This document shows, piece by piece, positions 1 through 6,041 of a stretch of 7,710 nt of DNA. Source of the DNA: Clostridiales bacterium (GTDB lineage Bacteria > Bacillota > Clostridia > Oscillospirales > Ruminococcaceae); the NCBI GenBank assembly GCA_012800685.1, contig JAAZIT010000197.1:1-7710 (forward strand), read 5' to 3'. Each line of letters opens with the position of its first letter. Position 1 is the first letter of the stretch. The notes below the pieces were generated by a model, which was given only the letters and a program-made list of their open reading frames with translations, was not told the origin of the DNA and searched no databases. Both the position numbers and the translations under genes were made by a program.

Positions 1-936
1 ACTTTCCGTGTCCATAGTTATATACTAACACCAGATATAGTTGCTGGCGCAAAAGAGGACACAAAAATTGTTGTTCATAGGCCAATTGGCTTGGCGGTTG
101 CGTGCTTCGTCTTAATGATTTCGGCGGTGGTTATTGGTACTTTATCTTTAAGAGATAACTCTATCAAAACTAAATCATCTGGTAAAGAGATTAGCGATGA
201 TGGTGGCATAACTAGCACCACAACTACAAGTGGAAATGGTGCTTTAACAATGACCACTTATATAGCTGTTACCAATAATAGCTATACTAATATTAATAAT
301 AGTAACAGCGATAGTGCGTCAACCGTTACTGAAACTTACATTACCACCACTATTCCTACCAACAAGGTTACAGGTACTGTTAATTCAAAAACAGATAGAA
401 ATAACGAGGTGGATTCAGACCCAAAACAGTCTGACGTTAAATTAGTCATAAACGAATTTATGTTACCCACTAATGATTTAAATAATGATGTGTTATACAT
501 GAAATATGAAGAATTAGATGAGGGCGAAAAGGCTAATATGCTTATTGGGTTTGAAGAGGTAATAGGAGTTGAATATGACGAATTTATTAGTTCTATTCCA
601 GATGATTATGTGCTTAATTCGTTTAAAGCCACTTTAGCAAGAGTGGGAACTGGTGATGAGTTTTACGTATACAACTATGTGTTTGATTACAAGGTTGGTG
701 ACGTGGGTGATATTAACATTATAGTTGAGGCTAGTAAAAAGACCCTTGATGAATGGAATATGACAACGAACGAGAAAGAGCTTTCAAAAATAAATGGCGT
801 TAATGCTGCTGTCTATTACAATGAGAAAACTTACAGAACATTGTTTTCTTATAAAGAAATTAACTTCGATATTTGTTTAAATAACACATCTAAAGAAAGC
901 CTTAATAATTTGTTGACATCAATAATTAAAAACTAA
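1..936 (+). CDS. Partial single-pass membrane protein with Thr-rich linker and anti-sigma-like extracellular domain (5' end missing)
   Basis: The frame is open from base 1, so the gene starts upstream of the window; a TTG at 91 lies inside the membrane helix and is not a credible start. 311 residues are visible. Residues 1-28 are hydrophilic and probably cytoplasmic. Residues 29-50 (IGLAVACFVLMISAVVIGTL) form one transmembrane helix. Residues about 65-145 are a low-complexity Thr/Ser/Asn linker, and the remaining ~165 residues form an acidic globular domain. Its tail (ING-VNAAVYYNEKTY, then a strand pattern, then a final helix SKESLNNLLTSI) resembles the C-terminal pattern of DUF4367-type domains found on Firmicute membrane anti-sigma-like proteins. 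That resemblance is from memory and weak. If right, the missing N-terminus would bind an ECF sigma factor encoded just upstream. No catalytic motif is seen. A strong terminator follows, so this is the last gene of its transcript. Confidence 0.8.
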   Translation, partial: TFRVHSYILTPDIVAGAKEDTKIVVHRPIGLAVACFVLMISAVVIGTLSLRDNSIKTKSSGKEISDDGGITSTTTTSGNGALTMTTYIAVTNNSYTNINNSNSDSASTVTETYITTTIPTNKVTGTVNSKTDRNNEVDSDPKQSDVKLVINEFMLPTNDLNNDVLYMKYEELDEGEKANMLIGFEEVIGVEYDEFISSIPDDYVLNSFKATLARVGTGDEFYVYNYVFDYKVGDVGDINIIVEASKKTLDEWNMTTNEKELSKINGVNAAVYYNEKTYRTLFSYKEINFDICLNNTSKESLNNLLTSIIKN

Positions 937-1000
937 TTTAGAGTTTAACAGAAAAAGATAAAAAGATAAAAACTATGTAGAACAAAGTTAGATACGTGCA

Positions 1001-1050
1001 AAAACACGCTGTACTTATAGCAATCTTGCTAAGGTACGGCGTGTTTTTTG
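1001..1050 (+). terminator. Intrinsic terminator after the membrane-protein gene
   Basis: The arm at 1002-1014 (AAACACGCTGTAC) pairs with 1034-1046 (GTACGGCGTGTTT) over 13 positions, with one G-U pair. A second 5-bp stem lies inside it (TAGCA/TGCTA, 1018-1022 and 1027-1031). A run of six T (1044-1049) follows directly. The left arm is preceded by A's, so the element could also act on minus-strand transcripts. It lies about 65 bases after the stop codon at 936. Confidence 0.9.
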
Positions 1051-1071
1051 TGTCATAATATAATCATACTG

Positions 1072-1122
1072 AATAGAGGCTCTATTAAGGCTTTTAAATA
1101 AGTATCATAGTTATTTAAAAGC
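1072..1122. repeat. Two adjacent AT-rich hairpins in the intergenic stretch 937-1261
   Basis: The first inverted repeat is AATAGAG (1072-1078) / CTCTATT (1080-1086). The second is a perfect 12-bp inverted repeat, GCTTTTAAATAA (1090-1101) / TTATTTAAAAGC (1111-1122), with a 9-base loop. Neither is followed by a clean T-run on either strand, so they are not obvious terminators. The rest of the 325-base gap between the two genes is very AT-rich and holds only the terminators at its two ends. An ORF on the minus strand here (1053-1250) spans these hairpins, is low-complexity and has no ribosome binding site that I can see. Confidence 0.6.
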
Positions 1123-1214
1123 AAAAATAAAATATTATATTCTAATAATAAAGATAGAAGATTATAATTACAGGTTAAATAATATAAATTTAATTCTTTT
1201 AAAGTAAAAACCTT

Positions 1215-1260
1215 AAAAACCTTTTGTTTATTATCATTAAAATGGAACAAAAGGTTTTTT
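1215..1260 (-). terminator. Intrinsic terminator of the FNT gene, probably bidirectional
   Basis: AAAAACCTTTTGTT (1215-1228) is perfectly complementary to AACAAAAGGTTTTT (1246-1259) across a 17-base loop. Read on the minus strand, the hairpin starts only about 2 bases after the FNT stop codon and ends in five T. Read on the plus strand, it ends in six T. It can therefore stop both the FNT transcript and any read-through from the left. Confidence 0.85.
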
Positions 1261-1261
1261 C

Positions 1262-2029
1262 TTATTTTGTTGTATTTTTAGAAGCTATAAAGTATGGCAA
1301 AGCCACGAAAACAACGCCACCAATTAAGTTGGCGACAGTTGAAATAGCAAGGTTATAAGCGTATCCGGCTAGGCTTAAAGCTTCTCCAGAGGGCTTAAAG
1401 AGTGCGATAGTCATAACAGTCATATTTGCAACACAGTGCTCGTATCCAACAGTGAAAAATGCAAGCATACACCAAAAAATCATTATTAGCTTTCCACTTT
1501 CAGATTTACATTTATATGTGCACCATACTGCAAGGCACACAAGAATATTACAAAGAACACCTCTTAAAAAAAGCTGTTCAATTGGAAGAGTCATTTTAAG
1601 TTGGGCAGTTTCGGCAATGACTTTGGCTGTAATTCCTGTATTTAATCCTGAAAAGTGAAACATTGTTGAAAGTAGAATTGCTCCAATTAAATTACCTAAA
1701 TAACAAACGATAATTAGCTTTAATACAGATAGAAATTTTATCTTCCTCTTTAGTATTCCAGCACCCATTATCATGGTGTTACTTGTATAAAGCTCTGCCC
1801 CTGCAAAAATCACAAGACTTAGTGCTGCACTAAAAGCACCACCCATAATAATTTTTGCATAGGGATTAGCGTTACAAAGCCCATAAATTGTATAAACAAG
1901 TATTACGCCTAGTCCGATAAACATTCCAGCAAGGACGGAAAGCATAAAATATGCAAGAAAATTATTTTTAAGCAGCGAGGTCTTTTTTACCGCTGAGTTA
2001 GCGAGTGAATTATATTCTTCAATAAACAT
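1262..2029 (-). CDS. Formate/nitrite transporter (FNT) family anion channel
   Basis: The product is a 255-residue inner-membrane channel of the FocA/NirC/FNT3 family, which forms pentamers and moves small monovalent anions such as formate, nitrite or hydrosulfide. Length and the six hydrophobic segments (about 26-48, 60-88, 102-127, 155-178, 182-207, 224-248) fit the family. Signature sequences seen are GAELYTSNTM (77-86), YLGNLIGA (110-117), RGVLCNILVCLAVW (156-169) and GYEHCVANM (195-203). H198 corresponds to the conserved central-pore His209 of E. coli FocA. F66, L70 and F191 fall where FocA has its constriction residues Phe75, Leu79 and Phe202 (alignment by eye), which favours a formate/nitrite-like pore over the hydrosulfide type. 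The substrate is not settled. No pyruvate formate-lyase, nitrite or sulfite reductase gene is adjacent. A modest AGG-type ribosome site lies at about 2035-2040. The gene is monocistronic, with its own promoter and terminator. Confidence 0.93.
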   Translation of the reverse strand: MFIEEYNSLANSAVKKTSLLKNNFLAYFMLSVLAGMFIGLGVILVYTIYGLCNANPYAKIIMGGAFSAALSLVIFAGAELYTSNTMIMGAGILKRKIKFLSVLKLIIVCYLGNLIGAILLSTMFHFSGLNTGITAKVIAETAQLKMTLPIEQLFLRGVLCNILVCLAVWCTYKCKSESGKLIMIFWCMLAFFTVGYEHCVANMTVMTIALFKPSGEALSLAGYAYNLAISTVANLIGGVVFVALPYFIASKNTTK

Positions 2030-2078
2030 TTTTTACCTATTTCTTTTTAATTTTTACAATAACTATAATTATTTTATT

Positions 2079-2107
2079 ATTATACCACAATATCTCAAAA
2101 AATCCAA
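2079..2107 (-). promoter_or_regulatory. Sigma-A type promoter of the FNT gene
   Basis: Read on the minus strand, TTGGAT (2107-2102) and TATAAT (2084-2079) are separated by 17 bases. TGG directly before the -10 makes it an extended -10. Transcription would start near 2072, giving a leader of about 40 bases before the ATG at 2029. Confidence 0.8.
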
Positions 2108-2173
2108 TGGTGATTTATAAAAACTAATATATTTTTGTTTAATATAATTTTAAAGCCAGTAAATTATTAGATA

Positions 2174-2202
2174 TTGATTTTTTGCGGTTAAAATGGTATA
2201 AT
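2174..2202 (+). promoter_or_regulatory. Sigma-A type promoter of the UDP-sugar pyrophosphorylase gene
   Basis: TTGATT (2174-2179) and TATAAT (2197-2202) are separated by 17 bases. TGG precedes the -10, making an extended -10. Transcription would start near 2209, which excludes the TTG at 2208 as a start codon and supports the ATG at 2241. Confidence 0.85.
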
Positions 2203-2228
2203 AAAGTTTGTTAATAATAAATGTTATC

Positions 2229-2235
2229 GGGGGAG
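2229..2235 (+). promoter_or_regulatory. Ribosome binding site that sets the start at 2241
   Basis: The purine run GGGGGAG ends five bases before ATG 2241. The longer reading from TTG 2208 would start at the predicted transcription start and has no site of its own. Confidence 0.8.
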
Positions 2236-2240
2236 TTTAT

Positions 2241-3473
2241 ATGTTGAATTTTGAAACAGCTAAAGAACTATTAGCAAAGTATGGTCAAAGTCACATTCTT
2301 GAATATTACCATGAGCTTTCTGAGGAGGAACAAAAAAATCTTCTCTCACAAATTAAGCTCATTGATTTTTCTGTATTGGAAAGTCTAAAGGATAAGGGCA
2401 ATGAACACGCTGAAAGGGGCAAGTTTGTTCCTTTAGGTGCAACAACTATTGAAGAAATTGCTAAAAAAAAGCAGGAGTTTACTGATGCTGGTATTGAGGC
2501 TATTAAAGCAGGAAAAGCAGCGGCAGTTTTGCTTGCTGGCGGACAGGGAACTAGACTTGGGTTTGACAAGCCTAAGGGAATGTTTAATATGGGTATAAAC
2601 CATGAAATATACATATTTCAGTGTCTTATCAACAATCTAATGGATGTTGTAAAGCAAGCTGATGCGTGGATACCTCTATATATAATGACAAGTGAAAAAA
2701 ATAATAAGGATACCATAGAGTTTTTTAAGGAAAAGGACTTTTTTGGTTATAACAGTGATTTTGTACGTTTCTTTATTCAAGATATGGCACCATCAACGGA
2801 TTTTAATGGCAAGGTATATATGGAAAGTAAATCAACAATTTCTCTATCACCAAACGGAAATGGTGGTTGGTTCTCATCAATGGTAAGAGCAGGACTTCTT
2901 AGTGAACTAAAGGACAGAGGAATTGAATGGTTAAATGTTTTTGCTGTTGACAACGTTCTTCAGCGAATTGCTGATCCGGCTTTCTTAGGTGCTGTAATTC
3001 TCTCAGGGAGCGAGTCTGGTGGAAAGGTCGTTAGCAAGGCTGAGCCAGAGGAACGTGTGGGGGTTTTATGTCTTGAGGACGGAAGACCATCAATTGTTGA
3101 ATACTATGAAATGACTGATGATATGCGTACAATGCGTGAGGATGACGGCAGACTTTCTTATAATTATGGTGTAATTTTAAATTATCTATTTAGTTTAAAA
3201 AAGCTTGAGAGCATTGTAAATGAACAAATGCCAATTCATGTTGTTGAAAAGAAAATCCCTTATATGACTGATAACGGTGAGTTTGTTAAGCCTGATACAG
3301 CCAACGGATACAAGTTTGAAACCCTTGTTCTTGATATGGTTCACAAACAGGATAGCTGTCTTTCATACGAGGTTGTTAGAAACAATGAGTTTGCCCCTGT
3401 TAAAAATCCAACTGGAATTGACTCGGTTGAATCAGCTAGGGCATTGCTTATTGAAAATGGTGTTAAATTATAA
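2241..3473 (+). CDS. UDPGP-family UDP-sugar pyrophosphorylase, UDP-GlcNAc (UAP1/AGX)-like
   Basis: This 410-residue cytoplasmic nucleotidyltransferase joins UTP and a sugar 1-phosphate to give a UDP-sugar and pyrophosphate. The order of motifs matches the eukaryote-type UDP-N-acetylglucosamine pyrophosphorylase branch of UDPGP (PF01704): an N-terminal helical region (1-90), the nucleotide loop LAGGQGTRLGFDKPKG (98-113), SPNGNGG (203-209), FAVDNVL with the metal-binding Asp at 237 (234-240), VEYYEMTD (286-293), FETLVLDM (359-366), and EFAPVKN (383-389) with a conserved Lys388. It is unlike the short GalU or bifunctional GlmU enzymes that bacteria usually carry. The likely substrate is GlcNAc-1-P or another hexose-1-P; sequence alone does not choose between UDP-GlcNAc, UDP-GalNAc and UDP-Glc. 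The product would feed cell-wall or polysaccharide synthesis. It has its own promoter and terminator and no operon partner. Confidence 0.9.
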   Translation: MLNFETAKELLAKYGQSHILEYYHELSEEEQKNLLSQIKLIDFSVLESLKDKGNEHAERGKFVPLGATTIEEIAKKKQEFTDAGIEAIKAGKAAAVLLAGGQGTRLGFDKPKGMFNMGINHEIYIFQCLINNLMDVVKQADAWIPLYIMTSEKNNKDTIEFFKEKDFFGYNSDFVRFFIQDMAPSTDFNGKVYMESKSTISLSPNGNGGWFSSMVRAGLLSELKDRGIEWLNVFAVDNVLQRIADPAFLGAVILSGSESGGKVVSKAEPEERVGVLCLEDGRPSIVEYYEMTDDMRTMREDDGRLSYNYGVILNYLFSLKKLESIVNEQMPIHVVEKKIPYMTDNGEFVKPDTANGYKFETLVLDMVHKQDSCLSYEVVRNNEFAPVKNPTGIDSVESARALLIENGVKL

Positions 3474-3507
3474 GCAATATAAGATTATCTATTTGTTAGC
3501 TTAGAAA

Positions 3508-3670
3508 TAAAAAATATTAAGCCTTTGATTTTTGTCAAGGGCTTTTTTATTGGGTGTTAATGGCGAGAATTTGTCTGAGTAGAATAACAGCTGTTTCCTA
3601 TTTTTGATTAAGTAGCATAAAAATATTAAGCTTTTAATTTGTAAGAAAAAATTTTTATTGGGTTTTAATG
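3508..3670 (+). repeat. Imperfect direct repeat of the terminator block (3508-3562 and 3618-3670)
   Basis: Both copies share the order TAAAAA-ATATTAAGC, a T-rich middle, then TTTTTATTGGG and GTTAATG or TTTTAATG at the end (55 and 53 bases). Only the first copy keeps the two complementary arms. In the second, the right arm is replaced by A- and T-runs, so it should no longer terminate. The block sits in a stretch (3549-3939, about 390 bases) in which I find no convincing gene. Confidence 0.6.
3519..3548 (+). terminator. Intrinsic terminator of the pyrophosphorylase gene
   Basis: AAGCCTTTGA (3519-3528) pairs with TCAAGGGCTT (3535-3544) with one G-U pair and a 6-base loop. It runs into a tract of six T (3543-3548), about 45 bases after the stop codon. 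Confidence 0.9.
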
Positions 3671-3822
3671 TTGTTAAACCTAGAAGTAACAGGGAAACGA
3701 TTTTTACAAGAGAGATAAATATATATTTTGTTAGTTTAGAATATTTTGTAGAAAAATCTGTAATTATTTATGCTATTAAAAATGGAAAAGTAAATATTTT
3801 AATTGCTGTTTCTAGTTTTTAG

Positions 3823-3850
3823 TTGCTAATTGCTAATTGCTAATTGCTAG
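3823..3850. repeat. Four tandem copies of the heptamer TTGCTAA
   Basis: Four back-to-back 7-base units run from 3823; the last ends in G instead of A (TTGCTAG). The array lies in AT-rich non-coding DNA about 90 bases upstream of the -35 of the ilvB-cimA promoter. A partial related word (AATTGCTG) occurs at 3801-3808. Its function is unknown; slippage-prone simple repeat is the default reading. Confidence 0.85.
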
Positions 3851-3939
3851 TATTTATAATATAAAAGTCATAAAACAAAAGATTAGACAGCTCAATTGTT
3901 ACTATTTTTAATTAAAATTATTAAAAAACATTTAACCAC

Positions 3940-3968
3940 TTGACAAACTAAAGAAAAAACACTATAAT
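3940..3968 (+). promoter_or_regulatory. Consensus sigma-A promoter of the ilvB-cimA operon
   Basis: A perfect TTGACA (3940-3945), a 17-base spacer and a perfect TATAAT (3963-3968). Transcription should start near 3975, placing the whole T-box in the leader RNA. A strong constitutive promoter fits control by later transcription attenuation. Confidence 0.93.
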
Positions 3969-3975
3969 GATAGTA

Positions 3976-4287
3976 ATATTTAAAAAATGCGTTGATGAGG
4001 ACAGATTTAAAACGTGTCGATTTCAGAAAGCTGTTGGATGATGTGAAACAGTATCGAGCCTTTAATTCAATCACCTCTGAGCAAACTGCTCAAAGCCTAA
4101 GTGGTAAGTAAGTTAGTTCGGGTTCTCCCGTTACAGAGAGGCACATTGTTGGATGTAGCTATATCTTTAGTGCACTGAGTGGACGAATTTTCGTCAATAA
4201 GAGTGGTATCGTGGAATTTTAACTTTCACCTCTTTATCGTTTTAACTATTTTAGTTAGGCGTGTGAGGCGGAGGTTTTTTTGTTTTT
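3976..4287 (+). promoter_or_regulatory. T-box riboswitch leader, isoleucine (ATC) specifier
   Basis: The leader senses uncharged tRNA and lets transcription continue into ilvB-cimA when the amino acid is scarce. Stem I opens with GATGAGGACAG; its basal GAGG (3997-4000) pairs with CCTC (4074-4077). The apical conserved block AGAAAGCTGTTGG...GTGAAACAG is at 4025-4051. The specifier position, just before the closing ACCTC, reads ATC (4070-4072), matching tRNA-Ile anticodon GAU. Small hairpins follow (GAGC/GCTC at 4078-4090, CGGG/CCCG at 4119-4130, GACGA/TCGTC near 4182-4195). The antiterminator has AAGAG (4199-4203), the bulge TGGTATC (4204-4210), GTG/CAC, and CTCTT (4230-4234). UGGU in the bulge can pair with a tRNA end ACCA, so it needs discriminator A, as in tRNA-Ile. 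TTC (Phe) two codons' width upstream is a less likely specifier. Confidence 0.93.
4228..4287 (+). terminator. T-box terminator, alternative to the antiterminator
   Basis: ACCTC (4228-4232), which is part of the antiterminator right arm, can instead pair with GAGGT (4271-4275). The pairing encloses an inner TAACTA/TAGTTA hairpin (about 4243-4257). T-runs at 4275-4281 and 4283-4287 follow. The middle of the stem pairs poorly, but the mutual exclusion with the antiterminator is clear. Confidence 0.8.
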
Positions 4288-4318
4288 AAGGAAAATATAT
4301 TGAGGATTAAAATGTGAT

Positions 4319-4324
4319 AGGAGG
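4319..4324 (+). promoter_or_regulatory. Ribosome binding site that sets the ilvB start at 4332
   Basis: AGGAGG lies seven bases before ATG 4332. The upstream in-frame GTG at 4314 would place this site inside the coding region, so the ATG is chosen. Confidence 0.88.
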
Positions 4325-4331
4325 AAATAAT

Positions 4332-6020
4332 ATGAAATGTAATGGTTCGGAAATTATTATGGAGTGCTTAGTTGAGCAGGGTGTGGATACGGTTTTTGGT
4401 TATCCAGGTGGGGCGGTTCTAAACATTTATGATGCCCTTTACAAAAATTCTCACAGAATTCACCATGTGATTACAGCTCACGAGCAGGCTGCAAGTCATG
4501 CGGCAGATGGTTATGCTAGAACTACTGGAAAAACCGGAGTGGTAATTGCCACATCTGGACCAGGGGCAACTAACCTAGTAACTGGAATTGCAACTGCTTA
4601 TATGGATTCAATTCCTATGGTTGCTTTTACTGGAAATGTCGGAACAGAACTTTTAGGATTAGACAGCTTTCAAGAAGTAAACATTTGCTCAATAACTAAA
4701 GCGATTACAAAGAAAAATTATCAGGTTATGGATGTTACAAAGCTTGCTGATACAATAAGAGAGGCATTCTTTATTGCAAATCAAGGAAGAAAAGGTCCAG
4801 TTCTTATTGACATTCCAAAGGACATTTCTGCGACTGTTTGCGAGTTTGAAAACAAGCCAATAAGAGCAAATGAAAGGCTTATTCCAAAAGATGTTGATGG
4901 ACAGATTGACGAAGCAGTTAAAATAATTGAGGAAAGTAAAAAACCTTTTATATACGCTGGCGGTGGAGTAGTTTCTTGTGATGCTGTTCAGGAAATGTCA
5001 GAGTTTGTTAGCAAGCTTGACGCACCTGTTTCTCTTTCGTTAATGGGACAGTGTGCTTTCGACAACACTAAAGACAACTTTATTGGTATGCTTGGTATGC
5101 ACGGAACAAAAACAGCCGCAATGACTTTAGCTGAATGTGATTTAATGATTGTTTTAGGCTCAAGATTTTCGGATAGAGTTTCTTGCAATCCAAAGACTTT
5201 TGGAGAGGGAACTAAAATCCTTCACATAGAAATTGATCCTAAGGAAATTGGAAAAAACATTGCCGTAACCCAAAGCGTTCAAGGGGATTTAGCATATATT
5301 CTAGGAAAGCTTAACCAAAAGATTTCGCAGCATGATAACAAGGAATGGCTTGAAAAGGTATACGCTTGGAAAGCTGAATATCCACTTCATATGGTTCCAT
5401 TTGAGGACGATGAGGAGGTTTTGCCTTCTGACGTTTTAGCGGTACTTGACGATTTAACCAATGGTAATGCAATAATAACAACTGAAGTTGGACAGCATCA
5501 AATGTGGGCTGCACAATATTATAATTTTAAAAAGGCTAGAAGCTTTGCATCTAGTGGTGGACTTGGGACAATGGGCTATGGGCTAGGTTCTGCAATCGGT
5601 TCAAAGGTTGGAAACCCTGACAGGACAGTTGTAAATGTAGCAGGAGACGGAAGCTTTTTCATGAACTGCAACGAGCTTTCAAGCTTAGCAAAGCACCAAA
5701 TACCAGTTATAGAAATGGTATTTGACAACAACGTTCTTGGAATGGTACGTCAATGGCAGAGGCTTTTTTACGGCAAGAGATTTTCACAAACTAACATTGA
5801 CAGAGGAACAGATTTTATGAAGCTTGCAGAGGCTTTTGGAATAAAAGGTTTTATAATTGCTAAGAAGTCTGAGATTAGACCAGTCTTAGAACAGGCAATT
5901 CAGTGCAATACACCTTGTCTAATTGATGTTAGAATACACAAGGATATAAATGTACTTCCAATGGTTCCTGCTGGCGAGGATGTTTACAAGCCTATTATGG
6001 AAATTGAAATTGACGATTAG
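4332..6020 (+). CDS. ilvB: Acetohydroxyacid synthase (acetolactate synthase) large, catalytic subunit
   Basis: This 562-residue ThDP/FAD/Mg-dependent enzyme condenses pyruvate with 2-oxobutyrate to 2-aceto-2-hydroxybutyrate (isoleucine branch) or with a second pyruvate to 2-acetolactate (valine/leucine branch). The usual three domains are visible. The N-terminal ThDP pyrimidine domain has catalytic Glu51 in AHEQAASHAADGYAR and the GPGATNLVTGIATAYMDS block (76-93). The central domain (about 190-330) includes LGSRFSDR (275-282). The C-terminal pyrophosphate domain carries the ThDP motif GDGSFFMNCNEL (438-449) ending at NN (466-467). MVRQWQ with Trp475 is typical of true AHAS; the equivalent Trp464 of E. 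coli AHAS II favours 2-oxobutyrate. Full length for the family. It is the first gene after the T-box, 21 bases before cimA. No small subunit gene (ilvN) follows; it may be elsewhere in the genome. Confidence 0.96.
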   Translation: MKCNGSEIIMECLVEQGVDTVFGYPGGAVLNIYDALYKNSHRIHHVITAHEQAASHAADGYARTTGKTGVVIATSGPGATNLVTGIATAYMDSIPMVAFTGNVGTELLGLDSFQEVNICSITKAITKKNYQVMDVTKLADTIREAFFIANQGRKGPVLIDIPKDISATVCEFENKPIRANERLIPKDVDGQIDEAVKIIEESKKPFIYAGGGVVSCDAVQEMSEFVSKLDAPVSLSLMGQCAFDNTKDNFIGMLGMHGTKTAAMTLAECDLMIVLGSRFSDRVSCNPKTFGEGTKILHIEIDPKEIGKNIAVTQSVQGDLAYILGKLNQKISQHDNKEWLEKVYAWKAEYPLHMVPFEDDEEVLPSDVLAVLDDLTNGNAIITTEVGQHQMWAAQYYNFKKARSFASSGGLGTMGYGLGSAIGSKVGNPDRTVVNVAGDGSFFMNCNELSSLAKHQIPVIEMVFDNNVLGMVRQWQRLFYGKRFSQTNIDRGTDFMKLAEAFGIKGFIIAKKSEIRPVLEQAIQCNTPCLIDVRIHKDINVLPMVPAGEDVYKPIMEIEIDD

Positions 6021-6041
6021 TTATTTGAAAGGAATGAGAAT

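Noticed and set aside
1053..1250. Minus-strand reading frame of 65 codons downstream of the FNT gene
   Set aside because: Low-complexity Leu/Asn/Tyr product, spans hairpins and lies beyond the FNT terminator; no ribosome site seen.
3658..3822. Plus-strand reading frame of 54 codons from TTG 3658
   Set aside because: No ribosome binding site, a start inside the decayed terminator repeat, very AT-driven composition and no recognisable motif. Probably chance.
3823..3850. CRISPR-like array
   Set aside because: The repeats are 7 bases long, contiguous and without spacers.
3892..4074. Minus-strand reading frame of 60 codons
   Set aside because: It lies antisense to the promoter and stem I of the T-box, whose structure explains the sequence better.
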